From Cristatella mucedo (Eukaryota; Bryozoa; Phylactolaemata; Cristatellidae), in contig WPIO01000135.1 in NCBI GenBank assembly GCA_009760855.2, forward strand, positions 969,501-1,033,500: a DNA stretch of 64,000 bases, read 5' to 3'. Within the stretch, counting starts at the first letter, position 1; the number at the start of each line of letters is the position of its first letter. The notes below the pieces were generated by a model. That model saw only the letters and a list, made by a program, of their open reading frames with translations. It made no database searches and had not been told where the DNA came from. Below are positions 1 to 13,400 of the stretch, piece after piece. The translations under genes and the position numbers were made by a program.

Positions 1-105
1 CGAATGCGTACCGAAAGCCGCTTAGGCTGTGAGTGGGCTATACAAAACTCTCCTGTGCAGCACCCACATAGCCTCTGTGGCTTTGTGGAGTTACAGACGG
101 AGGTG
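1..105 (+). mobile_element. Rep-X module (probable LINE-C 3' end)
   Basis: Key strings: TACCGAAAGCCGCTTAGGC, CTATACAAAACTCTCCTG, CACCCACATAGCC, TTTGTGGAGTTACAGACGG. A CA repeat follows at the 3' side. An inverted partner lies at 735-915. The element may start before the window. Confidence 0.7.
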
Positions 106-734
106 CGCCCAAACACAACACACACACACACACGAGCGCACACACAGAAACACGCACAAGCTGATTTACATATATAGAGCTTCAGAGGAGCTTTAGCTAG
201 CGCTTTCACCCTACTTGCATCTGGGCAATCGAAAATGCATGCTGTAGGAATTGAGCCAATGCCTCGGTTCGTGAAGTGTGTGCACTTCAAGTAGATTTAC
301 TGAATTGTGACGTTTGAAAACACGGTTTAGTATTTGGAGTAAATTCAAGAATAAAAAATACCACTAACAAGTCATGTAATAGCACCCGAAGAGAAATTAA
401 CCCGGTGCTTTACACTGCTAGAGCAGCAATAAACAAGAGCTAATCTCAAGCAAGATTTACGAATTCGTAACTGTAGGTAGCTTTTCGTGACACGTGAGCT
501 CGTATCAATGTGCCTACGCCGAGGCGTCTTGCATCCCAGAAAGGATAAATGGCTGCATAACACCTAGGGTATTTAACTAAAAAATTCTTTAAAGGCCTGC
601 ATTTTCACTTATGTGCCCAGGTAAGTAATTATAGACGAGCTGCCAAACTCTCTGTGTCATCGCAGGGCGGCAATGTGGGAATTTCCGTTAGCAAACTCTG
701 TCAAGCAACTCTTAGCTTATGTAATGTAATGTTT

Positions 735-915
735 CTCCGTCTGTAACTCCACAAAGCTATAAAGGCTATGTGGGTGTTACGCAGGAGAGTTTTGTATAGA
801 GCACTCACTGCCTAAGCGGCTTTCGGTATGCATTTGGTAGCCAACAGACTTCGTCTCAAGCAACAAAGAGAAAGTGGGAAGCATAGCAGAGTCAGGAGAG
901 CAGTTGAGGCAGTGA
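735..915 (-). mobile_element. Rep-X module, inverted partner of the one at 1-105
   Basis: The reverse complement of Rep-X (CCGTCTGTAACTCCACAAAG, GGAGAGTTTTGTATAGAG, CCTAAGCGGCTTTCGGTA) is followed by an extension (AGCCAACAGACTTCGTCTCA through CAGTTGAGGCAGTGAGTAG) also present at 32036-32110 and 58530-58615. An imperfect ATTAC tail lies on the left. Confidence 0.7.
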
Positions 916-923
916 GTAGAAGC

Positions 924-951
924 TTTGCTTAGCAGTTAACTGCTAAGCAAA
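924..951. repeat. Perfect 28-bp palindrome
   Basis: The 14-base left arm is TTTGCTTAGCAGTT and the right arm is its exact complement, centred on GTTAAC. It lies at the end of a Rep-X copy. Confidence 0.95.
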
Positions 952-1589
952 ATTACAGGGCCGACCAGAAAGTAGTAGATTCGTCGTGTGGGCAAACTTC
1001 CCGGTGGGGTCGTATTTGCACTTTCAGTGCTCGAAGTGATTGATAAAATAGTGCAATTGAGTTACATTTCTAGGCATGTGTTTGTCACCGCTGCAACTAA
1101 ACGCACGTTCACGCATCCTCTTCATTCAGAGCTGCACGCCGAAATGGTATGTGAAATAATCCTGCGCGAATATTATTAAAGACAGATTGTCTGGAAAAAA
1201 ACATGTTGAATGCACATGTCCCAGAGTCATAAGGAAAGTTATGTATTCAAACTTACCTTATGTAGCCTGGTCAGCCTATGTGCACTTTTTATTGTTGTCG
1301 AGGAGATTTGCTCGTAAGGAATCTAGTTATGCCATTATCAAGTGGCCACTTCGGAATTGTTGTACCATGTTATCAATTCAATGACGTCTTAGTTTCTGCG
1401 TCTGGTGAAATTTTGAAGTGAAACCAACTGCTCAGGGCATATAGTCCTCAAGACTCGGTGCCCGAGATCAGGAAACCATTAGACGGTTTCTCTCACGAAG
1501 CTTCTTGTCTCTGATAGACAGGCCCTGCTTCACATAGCAACCGCAAGGTGTCACAGATGCATACTTATGCTGATCTTGACACAGTCTTT

Positions 1590-1700
1590 CATAGGCTGCA
1601 ATTCTTGCACTTCATGACCCAGGTCGTTGGTTCGAGTCCTGCAGCTTGCGATCGTTTATTTCTCATCGCAAGAGGGTATAGTAGTGCTTGTCTGCCCTAT
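1590..1700 (+). mobile_element. SINE-1-like fragment
   Basis: TTGCACTTCATGACCCAGGT, GTTGGTTCGAGTCCTGCAGC: the B-box half of SINE-1. The rest is decayed. Confidence 0.45.
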
Positions 1701-2427
1701 TTAAGTGAGAATAATCGAATCAGTCGACCTTTGCTTGCTTACATTTTTTCTGCCAGTAATCTGTTTTGTGTGCTGCATTATACTACTGAATTCGTGACTG
1801 AGCAGATAGGCTGCATTTAGGAGTCAGTGATTATCTAGTTTTCTTTTAGGTACCGGATGTTCATGAGGTGTTTAAAGTTGCTTATCTGTCTTTATTAGCT
1901 CATAGCTCCAGCACTGCTGCAACTGGACCACAAATCATGCACGCTGTGGAGTTCGAACATCTTATGAACAATTAGATAGATTCAGGTCTTAAAGAAAAAA
2001 GCTATAAGTCTTAGATGAAGTCGAACCCTAGCTTCAGTAGAGGTCGTGGCATCGAATACTTGGCTTTTTAATGGCTGCAGCACGAATCTTTCAACGGTGG
2101 TTCTGCATCCCGCCTTGGTCCTGTCCCTATTTTCGATGCTGTGGTGCAAAACCTAAAACCACCTCTGTCCATCTACGCTTTCATCTTTTCATTTTCCTAA
2201 TATCTTTATATATGGCTAAAATAGGCATGCTGACCTGTAATCCATGTAGAGCTGAGATGAACAGTGTTGGCTACCCGGTGTGCACCTGCAGAAAAGCCAC
2301 TTGGACTTTCACCGTGCTGTGGAAAACTCCCAGGTGAAAATAGTCCTAATGATACTGTACATGCATATATAGAATATATATGCAAGCATGCACAATACAT
2401 ATGCATACACATTTATACTTTGTGTGA

Positions 2428-2428
<1 letters not shown>

Positions 2429-2481
<53 letters not shown>
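2429..2481 (+). repeat. (TG)n microsatellite
   Basis: About 26 uninterrupted TG units, upstream of the first visible CCDC15 exon. Confidence 0.97.
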
Positions 2482-2484
<3 letters not shown>

Positions 2485-3097
2485 CACTGGCATTTCATGC
2501 CCTTCAAGAATGATATGATGGAAAAGAACCTAATAGAAGATCTTCATCCCCTCTACTACCACTGCCATTTCACCTTATAGTAGAATAAAAGTATCTCCCC
2601 TACCCATTGGCACTTCTTCTATCCTGGCATATGTGCACCGATTGAACATATTCTTGTTAAAATTTTAAAGATTGTAATCTCAATTGTAGCTTGAGCAGAC
2701 TCATATAAACACTTCCACCTGGTATCCCGATTGTAATATTTTAATGGTCTTTTGAAGACCTTTTCTGTTTCAAGGTACCATACATCATAATCATCATCAA
2801 GAATGAGCACCCTTTACGTGATCGTCCTCGTCCGACTCTTTGAGTGAATTTAATGTGATCCTTGCTGTGACATGCTAGCTCAGTCTAAGCAGCTGCGGGA
2901 AGATGAGGACCTTGCTGGTACTGCTTGGGGCTGTGATGACTGTTGCACTGGTGCTGTACAACAACAAGCTGTGTTCATTGTTAGGTGTATCCACCGATTT
3001 AGTGTATGGTTTTGTAAGCAGACCAATATCTTGGTTTCGAGTTTCTACAGTTGCAATTATTCTGTCTTCTGCATGATACCTTTGAAAATGTTAATAG

Positions 3098-6000
3098 GAC
3101 AGCTGGTCAGCAGCAGATGCTGTCAGGCAGCAGAGCGAGCACGTGTCAGTTATCAAGGCCGAGCGTCTGAGGCAGTTTAACGAAGAGGTTCGACGACGGG
3201 TTCACCTACTCGAACAGATGAAGAAGAGGCAGCTTTTAGAGCAATCGTTCAAGGCTGTAAGTCCCTGAGTGTTGCTGCATTGTTTTGAGGTTAGGTGGCT
3301 GCCATTATCTGAATGGTTTGTCACCAGCTTGCTTGCTGTCGGTGCTCAGTTTATAAAAACTGGTCGACTCGTTCTAGTGCAAGTGAAGAACAAGTTTGCC
3401 GTGGAGGGCCTTTACCATTAACAGTATTAATAGTAATAATGCATTTGTTATAGGGCCCCCAGGGAATCCAATCTCTTTCTAGGCACCTCACATCTTTTGC
3501 CTAGGATCGAATGGTTAGGGAAAGCATGCTCAATGACATTAGGCGTATTATGATTAGAGGTGACATGCATAGTGTCAGCATGCAAATATGGTTAGTGGCA
3601 GCATGCACAGTGTCAGCAAGTATAAGCACACAAAGGACGAATCGCGTGGACCTACTAAATGCTGTCAGAAATAGCTGCATTTTTAGTTTCTTTTTAAATG
3701 TGATCAAGTCAAAGGGTGTCGTGACGGCAGTCGGAAGTGAGGTCCAGGCTTTGGGAGCATACGAACTAAAGGCACGGTCTCCCAAGAATTTGAGGTTCGT
3801 ACGAGGTATAGTTAAACGATTAGATTACGAAAGCGAGTGGTACGATGCTTAGCCCAGTGGGCAGTAGATCTGACCGGTAGGCTGGAGCCAAAGAATGAAG
3901 GGACCTAAAAGTGAGTGACAAAACCTTGAAGTCGATCCGTTGCTTGACTGGCAGCCAGTGCAGGTCGGTGAGAAGTGGTGTGATGTGGCAACTGCACTGC
4001 TCACGACAGGCAAGCCTAGCTGCAGAGTTTTGCACCAACTGCAAACGCCTGATTGAACAGACCGGTAGACCAGCAAGCAGTGAGTTACAGAAGTCGAGAC
4101 AGGATGTCACAAATGCATGGACCAATTTAGATGTAGTGTCCCTGTCTAAGCTAGCCCGAGTTTTAGCAATGTTATGTAGCTGAAAGTTGGCAGACTTGAC
4201 TGTGGAGCTGATGTGGTCGTCTAATGAAAAGTCACTTTGGATCATGACACCTTGATTTCGTGCAGATTTAACAGGAGTCGAGCTGGCAAGCCGATTTTAA
4301 GCCTTGGGTTTTCCAGTTTCTGAATCACACAGGGTTTGCCCATTACTAGTAAGTTGGTTTTCTCATCGTTAAATTTAAGAAAGTTTTTTGCTGCCACCCT
4401 TATGCATATGTCATCGATATATGCAGCAAGGGAGTTGAGAGAATTCGACGTGCTGGAGGGCTGGGAGGGATCAAAGAAAAGGTACAAAAGAGTTTCATCT
4501 GCATAGAAGGGCAAGCCTAGGTTGTGCAATCACATCAGCAAGAGGGAGAGTATAAAGCACGAAAAGAATGGGACCAAGCACAGAGCGCTGAGGTACCCCA
4601 TACTTCAGTGGGTCCTCAGACGATCGTTTTCCATTCACATCAATATCCCGGAGTCTCCCGATGAAATAAGACTTAAACCATTGCAGTGCAATCCCTGTGA
4701 TGCCCAGGCGAGACGAGAGGCGCTCGAGAAGTGATTGCCATTTGCATCATATAGATGAAGAGGGGTGACAGATTTTTTAGAGCAACTGCTCCCAGAGAGA
4801 AATTGTGAACGATTCCTGTTTCAAAGTGAATCTTCAATAGTACTTCTCGTTTATTGATGAGATCATTATCACACAATTTAATGTTTAGTTATTTCCCAAG
4901 CCAATTTTTTATTGGAGCACCAGTTTTCTTCATGACACCTTTACTTAGCATTCACTACTTTTCTGCTTCTTAGGGACACTCAATTCAGTCTCATGCTATT
5001 CTGCTTGACTATCAGCAAAGCAAAGTACCTTAGTAATCGATAAGCATCTGCTCTCTTGTTGACAAACTGGGACAGGAGTTAGCACAAGTGCCAGCAAGCT
5101 GAATTCCCAGGCATTCCTGTATGCAGCAGTACACAGCACATTTCATTTACTTTTGTGTCGTTTGATCGTTGATCAGATAGGCAAGAGAGGCAGAAGCTGC
5201 CAGTCCTGGTCAACCTGTCACTGACTGGTGTGGCAGAGAAGTGAGGGTGTTCTTGCACTGCTGAGCAGGGCAGTGCTAGTCCTATGCTAATCTACATGTC
5301 GCCTCCTGTAGTAAGCCAGTAGCATGGTGCCGTCGTCTGTGTAATGGGGGTGTTCTTTTGTTTAGTAAGCTAAACGGGTATATGACCCTGGCTGATACTC
5401 CCTGGCTGATCCGATGGTACTTGCTGATCACTGATTGGCAGCAGCAGTGGTTCCATTAACGGCTGCTTAGAACAGCTGCTGTGTGGAAGTGGTCTAACTA
5501 AGATAAGATGGTCCTCGGCCGTTAAGGGAATCCTGTGAGCCACGGCTGGTTTTGGTGCATAGCTGCCGATAAGGAATTAGCAAAGCCGTCCTCCATGCAC
5601 TTGTTGCCACGGGAAACTGTCTTCCTCTTCAGTCCCATCGTTTGTAACCAGGGCTCGAGGACTTGATTGGGAAGCATTTAGCCTCTGTCAGCTGGTGCTA
5701 CAAATAGGTTATTCTTGACCTAACGTTGACCCTGAAATTGACCTAATTTTGATACCTCTAACAGCTATTAAATCATTTGAGTCGTGGTATTAAGCTTATT
5801 ATTAAGTGGTGGCTGTAGGTTGGCAATTTGCTTGGTAGGGTGGCCTGACGTGCTATTTCCCTGGTTCTTGCTGTCGCTTGAGAGTCGAGTATATTGAGCC
5901 CTGGCACCAATTTGCAGCTGGAGTTAGAGCGAAGCATTGTGAGGAAAACGGCATTTGCAGCCGAGACAGCTGTTCCGCGAGCAGCTGGCTGCATCATGCA

Positions 6001-9000
6001 AGACAATCTCGACCTCGTCATTGGTAGAACGACGCGGCCGCCATCTAGAAAAAGTGGTGGTAGGGACCTGCGGCACTGCTGTCACGTGCCGGCTGCGTGT
6101 TTGCTTTCTTGCTGTTGGCAGCATCGGCATTTTTTGAGCGAGTGTTGTGCGCTGTGGCTGCAGGCAGTGGCTCGTCCAACAAATGCTCACCGGGGGAAAC
6201 GAAAAGGTCGGAGTGTCGCAACGCCCTAAGCCAGGTGAGTTTCTCCACTGACACGTAGTCTAGCGCGCGCAGTCTGGTCAGAGTTGATACCCTCAATAAG
6301 CGCTGCGTACACGTATCGCGCTGTCATGGTGAGATGCCCCGCTCGAGGCTGTCGTGGCTGAGAGACAGTAAGTGCAGGCTTTCGCGCGCTGCGCTGCTGA
6401 CTGCCCTGGTGGCGATCTTCTCACCTCCGGCTGAAGTGCTTTGCCTGGTAGTACCATGGCAGCCGCTGCTCGTCCTTGATTTTTCGTGCCTCGTCGGCTC
6501 GTGCTCGGCGGTCCTCTTCCCACAAGCCAGCAGTTATCCTTTAGGGATAATCGCTTTGCGTGATGCGAAGCTGAGACCTCGCTCTCACTGACGAACCGAA
6601 TTAGAGTTGCGGCGGCAGACGGGGGGGGGGGGGGGCTGGGGCCCGGTGGAGGCACTGCTTTTTTCGTCGAATCACTGTCTAGCCGTTTATCAGTATCCAT
6701 CATTTTTATAGAGACCAGCCGTTGGCCTCATGCTACTGGCTGCTGCTGCTACTGGCTGCTGCTGTGCTCTTCAAGTTTTTCGGTTGGACTCCTGGTTTTG
6801 TGGCTGCATTGATTTAGATTTGCTTATATTAATTCGACCTCGCAGAGCCACGGTGGCTCTGACCCGAAGCTGCTGCACCGGCACACACGGGCTGGTCAGC
6901 TGCTGACCTGGCAACGAACTGAGAGCCGTGTGTTGCGACAGTCTAGAATGCAGCTGCTGCGTCGATTACTTGCCACTGCTATCCGTGGAATGGCCTGCTG
7001 TTGGCGTTTGCGAAACCGTTTGGCAGTTTTGTGGGAGTCGTTGCTGGCAGTGCAGTCGAATGAGCTGTTCGATAGGTTCAGCACATTCCTGCAGCCACAG
7101 CTCCTGATCAGCTGTCTCACAGGGTCGCAAAGTTGGGACAGCAGCCGGCAGCGGTATCCGATGACAGCGTGTCCATACCGGTCTGCTGAAATTACCGGCT
7201 GATGGAAGGCTGCCTTAGCTTGCAGTTTTCTTGGAGTCGGGAGTATCCGACAGTGCCGTATGCCGGGCTGCTGGGGTTCGGCGTACTGGCCTTGCAGCAA
7301 GAACCCCGTGCAGAGGAATGTGCATGTCCGAGCATGCTTTTGTCTCGGTTTTTTCGGATATAAAGTGAAAGTCACGCAGCAAAGCCAATGCCTGCGTGCA
7401 CACGATCAGCGATTCCTTTCTTTAGTAGTGGCTAAGGAGGGTAGTGGAACCCAGCTTCGGCGAGTGGCTTACATAAAATAAATAAATCCTAGCTGATTAA
7501 ACAGCCTTTTTTGTATAGCGACAGAAGAGCCTTTATGGTTATCACCACCGCTTGCAGTGGCGATTAAGAATTGCCCACCGCAGGAATCGAACCCACGACC
7601 TCGGGACCGAGGTCGTGAAAGCAACCGCCTTACCTAGTGAGCCATTACGGCTCACCGCGCTCGGAGCGCCGAGTGGCGGCGCGTCTCAAGCTCCTAGGAC
7701 CACCGGTGGCAGTGGCGCCATTGCCATTTCTGGATTGCACGAGAAATGACAGGCCGAAGAAGCTGTGCCCTAAAGCTTCACACCAAACTTGGTACCTGAT
7801 GGGGTAGTTTTGCAAAGCACTGCTGCCCAGCAGCACGATACCTTGATTGTTACCTGTCCTCTCGTGTTTTTTTTACTGTTTACAGAAGCCAAATGCCAAG
7901 CTATGCTTAAAATAGTGGCTACCTTGCAATAATGTCACTGTGGTTGTCGTCAATGGTGTTAGTCATCTTAGATTTAAGGCATGGGTTCTGCATGAAAACA
8001 ATGCTTCTACTATGTGTCTTCTGATGGTGAATCCTTGACCTTGCAGGAACATAGGCTCCGGTTGAATGCCCGAAAGAGGCTGGCATCAATGAAATTCACT
8101 GCAAATACAGGCCATAGTTCACCATGGGAAACAAATGGAAATGAACAGCTAGCTTCGCAGGTTCGAAGATTACACGCACATTGCTTTCTGTTAATGCTGT
8201 GCTGATGCTCTGCCTGTGCTGTGTGATGATGTAGTGGTTTGGTTCAGTGGTTAAGGTGCTCACCTCGAACCAAAGTCAAGGGGGATGTATTGGATGAGCA
8301 AGGTCGTGAGCTCGAGCCCAGTGACATATGTGAAGCACCTGAATAGAGATTAAGTTCTCTTAAGGTGCTATATACATGAATTATGTTTATATTTATTTAA
8401 GGTTTCCCAAAAAAGCCTGGCTTACTGCAGCTGCATGTGTGGCCTCTAGTCCCCACATTCCCTTTAATTTGGTTTACCCTGCTCTCCTTGCTACTCTTAC
8501 TACTTCTCGAAGCTTCTCTCTTCTTCTATTTCTTCTCTTCCCCTCCCATCTTCACTCCTCTCCCCTCTTCTGTTCCTTCTCCTCTCTCTCTCTCTCTCTT
8601 CTCCTCTCTCTCTCTCTCTCCTCTCCTCTCTCTCTCTTCTCTCTCTCTGATTGGATTGCTTAGTGAATTTTTCTTTGAAGATGACGGTATCGCACTGGGA
8701 GCATGCTTTGCATTAGCATTTGGTTCAATATCTTTAGGTTCAATATCTTCTTTTTATTTGGTTCAATATCAATAGCATATCAATATCAATAGCTATAATT
8801 GGATCGAACAGTGTGACTGATAGTATGAATACTAATATGTTAGAGTATCGATACATGGCTAAGATGTTTGCATCAGATTTGTGCGGTTCTTGTTTTCAAT
8901 CATTGGTGAGTGATATGCTTTTCTTCCTCTGCGATAGTTTGGAAAACTGGTAACTTAATGCAAGTTCGTCTTTCATTTCAGCTTGATTTACACCGCTTTG

Positions 9001-10382
9001 CTGCTGCCGTCAAATTTTGCTGTAGTGGACACCGGCTGCTAGTACTTAGAGGCTGCCGACTCTTAAAAAGGAAGACTAGGAGAGCCCTCTTCATAAGCTC
9101 TAGTTGATATGATTCTGTATTGAGCAGATCTGCATGTATTTCTCACAGTGATGGATGTTTATGCTCCGTATACTAGTGTGGTGCTTTAATGCATGCATTG
9201 AGCACTGCATTAAAGCATTTGCAATGGTTATATGCACCACGATCCCTCCTTAAGTTGCTTCTACTGCTGAACCACACACCCTGACTCGGATATGGGCACG
9301 GTGCTTGGATACAGGAATAAGATACCTGAGTTATTTGAACAGCTGATGAGAACCTTTCGAACGTTCATGTTTTGTATCTGTGTTAGACCCTGCAAATATA
9401 GACCTGGACTAATCCATTTCAAGAAGTTGATCTGTATTGATTCTTAAATTAAGACCTGCCTCTGTTAGGTCAGAGCTCTGTTAGGTCAGAGCATATTGCT
9501 ACCAACGTGGGGCAATGTCAACAGCCGAAGCTTCTTTGTCTAATGTTGCTAGAAAGAAATCGACTATTTTATGTGCATCCTATGAAAAGAACAGTTTTCT
9601 GATTTGAAAGAAATCTACTAAAATTGTATAGCCTAATTCTAATGAGTAGATTGAGTATTATGAGATATTTGTATTTTTTTTATTAGATATTAGATATTAT
9701 TTTTTAGATATGTGTATTGACGTGTATTATGAGACATATCCAGCATGCTATTTGACAGTTTGCTATTAGACAGTTAATTTGCTATATACCCTCCAGTTTT
9801 AGTAGCCCACATAATTTGCAACCTAAGACTGCCAGTTTTTTTATATCTTATAGATATAGTTTATTGGTATCTTTGGTAGATTGAGTACCGAGCCTCTGTC
9901 ACGTTTACATGATATTACTCACCATTCAATCGCATTTCCCTTTGCAGCAAATGTAAAGCGCCTAGAAAGAGATTGAGTTCTCTGAGGACACTTTATCAAG
10001 TGCATTATTATTATTATTATCATTATTATTATTTACTAGGAGAAGTTGGGGTCCAAACACTTAGCCGTGCAAGAATTGGACCCCCTTTGCATGGCTCTGA
10101 ATGTCATTGCTGACTTCTGTTTTCGGGACCTCCTTTCACTTTCTTTTGGCGGTGCCTGAACTTTGCTTAAGTGATTCGATTAAGTTCCATGATGCTGAAA
10201 AAAGGACAAACTTCCTTGCCGAGCTGAGCTAACTTATGTAAATCCTACTTTTTCTGTATTGCCGAAGTGATCGAAGAGAATGCAGGTTGAAGCAGGCAGG
10301 GGTGAGCTTTTTCCCTGATGGAGAACTATGGGGGATGTTACCCCCTCACACCCTCTACCCCCTCAACCAGCTCTGCCAGGGA

Positions 10383-10452
<70 letters not shown>

Positions 10453-13400
10453 TGTGTGTGTGTGTAGTCTCTCCTTGTACTGGAACACGTATTATCTGCC
10501 TCCAACGTTCATGCCAAAAGCTACTGAGCCAAGGAAAACTTTCAATCTACAATGAGTACCAGTTTCTGGTAGCCACGTCATATCCTGTTTTGAAAGTAAG
10601 ACCATTTGTAGATCATTCCACTGTCCAAGAAGTGTGTGCCTATGTGTTTCTGGTATTTTACGAGACCAACTCATTCATATACAATGAATACGATTTAAAG
10701 TGAATCTTGGTCAGCATTTAGAGCAGTGGTTCTCAACCTTCCTAATGCTGCGACCCTTTAATACAGTTTTTCATGTTGTGGCGACCCCCAACCATAAAAT
10801 TACTGCATGCAAAGTGTAGAAGTGCGTGTTTTCCTATGATCTTGGGCAACCCCTGTGAAAGGGTCGTTCGACTCCCAAAGGGGTTGCTACCCACAGGTTG
10901 AGAACTGCTGTTTTAGAGCCTCTTAGCCCGTGGGGATTGTGAGCCTACATTAGGAAGAAAATGTAAGAGCAGTTGTTGATCCTCGGTTGTTTATCAGACC
11001 ACGTGACCCCATAGCCATATACCTCATCATTTATTGGCTACTATTCATCCGTAACATAGCACTTGTAGGATGCGATATTGTCTTTGTAGTCTATTGAATG
11101 CCGCGGTAGCATACACTCTTACTACTTTCATAGCCTTGCGAGGTCTAACAATTTAACTGCATGTCAACAATGTTCTGTATTGTATTGTACTCAGCCACTT
11201 CCTCGGTTGTGGTACAAAGAACTGCCACTTTGGGAAGTGGGATAGATGGCAGAAACATATGGGTCTTAGCCTAAGAGTAGGGTGCTCACACTTCATGATC
11301 CTGGTCGTGGGTTCGACTCCTATAGCAGACAATGCCTTATTGGCTACTGCCAGCACGAGTTATAACTGTTAAGGCTCTTCCGCTACTGTTTAAATGAAGC
11401 TTTGAATCAGCTTACTTTAACTTCTTTACTTTATTATGCCACAGCTGTTGTATAGCATACGTCATTCTATGCACAGTGATATTTCCATGTAGCAGTCAGA
11501 TTTGTATGATCACACCTCTAATCGCCATCTGTGACCCGAGGACATCCATAACATCCAAACTCACATTAGGAACGATAAGCTCGGAGGCCGCTGTCTGCCT
11601 GCAATCAATTCCTGTCCTGTGGTTAGCTCACACTTAGCAGCCTCCTCATTTGTATAGCAGACGACAGAAGAGCCAAAATGACCATCACCACCGGTTGTAG
11701 TGGGCAATCAAGGATAGTTCACTGCAGGACTTGAACCCACGACCTGGGTCGTGAAGAGCAAGCACCTTACCTCCTGAGCTGAGATCCAGATTAATAGAAA
11801 GGTCCTTTGTTGTTGTCCTAACAGCAGACAGAGAGCAATAGGTTTTTGGCGCTTTTGCAGGCATGTGCTTGTCTTATATTTGGATATGATTTGAGACATT
11901 GCCTATGTATCAATAGAGCCTATGTACCTATGCTTCGACATGATATCACTGCTATCATCTTTCATCACCGTCTTGCCAGATAAACCAAAATTGATTCCAA
12001 GCACTGTTTTTACTGTCTTGACCGTCTGTCCAGCTGAGTTCTAGGAAAGTATTTTTCTTTATAGTCGACTTCCTAAACAGTCCTTTACATTTAGTTCTCG
12101 TGGGCTGGTTTGTTTGAGCTTCTCTATGTGAGCAGCAGGCAATTAAGGATTGCCGCTGCAGCTAGACTTGAACCCACCCACGAGCAGGATTGTGAATTGC
12201 GAGCGCCTTAGACCCCTGAGACTAAGGTTCAGGACTTACCTTTATAATGCAGCCACGTTTTCTGCCCATGCATTTGATTGCTGTGACTAGCAACAAGCAG
12301 GTATGCTTTCAGCATTCGCTAGCTTGAGTGCCGAATTGTGTACACTGGCAGATTCATTTTCTCTTTGGCTCATGTGCAGAGCCCCACTCACGTCCTCTTC
12401 GGTATCCAGAATCATTTTCAAATTGGAAAATCGTAAGACCCTTAACATTGATGCTGTCCAAACGAAGATATCTTTCCTTGCTCATGTAGCTCAATCCTTC
12501 ATTTGGCCTGTTCTTAATAATGTCATGTTACAAAACGACACTCACTAGCCAACATTCGGGACGAGTTTGCTTCTCTGACTAAACACATCGTATGCTGTTG
12601 TCCATATGGCCAGTGGCTTGTAGCTTGAAATAGTAAGCGAAAGCTTGAGAGAGCACGCAGAAGATCAGGACTAGCTGCCCATCTGCTGGCATACAAGGAA
12701 CATTATGGATCCTACCAATCTCTTCTAGCCAGGCCATGTCCAGCTTCCATAAAAGCATAGTTGAACCACAAGTGCACAATCCAAAAATGCTGATGTCGCC
12801 TGTCTGCCATCTCCTTAACTGCTTGTACGTCAACACCTTATCTAGTGATCCTTGTTGTGGTCTAGTAGATCACCTCTCTAGGTCCGTTGTAAGCAAAGTG
12901 GAGAAGGTTTGAGAGTCCATCCCCAATGTAGCATCATCACTACTCTCCACCAATTCCTGGCAGTACCACAATGTCTACCATCAAGCCTGCCACTAGTTAC
13001 TTCTTCTCGAAAATTATCTACCAGTCTTCTTTAAGATGACTACTAGCCCTCTAAACCCTATGCTCTATGCTTTCCCTCTGATATGTATGGATTTGCTGCT
13101 ACCCTTCATATCTAACCTAATAAATTTGTCCTTCGCCACAGGTCTTGTCCCTGCACCTTTCAAAAAGGCTGTCGTTTGGCCATTCATTAAGAGGGCTACA
13201 GGGAACTTTAGCAAGACCAGGAGAACTTAAGGCAACTTATATCTAGTCCCAACTGCCACTCCTATCACAGACCCTGGAGCGAGTGAAGGTAGACGAGCTA
13301 AAATCTCATCAAAGTCTCAAACCTAGCAAGTGAGTTTCATTCTAGTCTTAAAGCGTTTCACTCCACAGAATCAGAACTGCTGCTAGTATATACATCGACC

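Larger units (their letters stand above)
960..3097. other. 5' flank of the first visible CCDC15 exon, unassigned
   Basis: Apart from a SINE-1 fragment and a TG repeat, no recognisable gene. A short frame at 2905-3015 begins with a hydrophobic stretch (MRTLLVLLGAVMTVALVLY); it matches nothing I recognise and is not called as a gene. No CCDC15 N-terminal exon was found. Confidence 0.5.

Noticed and set aside
1-834. A single DNA transposon with 100-bp terminal inverted repeats
   Set aside because: Other copies of the module are solitary, and one runs into LINE-C; two opposite retroelement 3' ends fit better. Not fully excluded.
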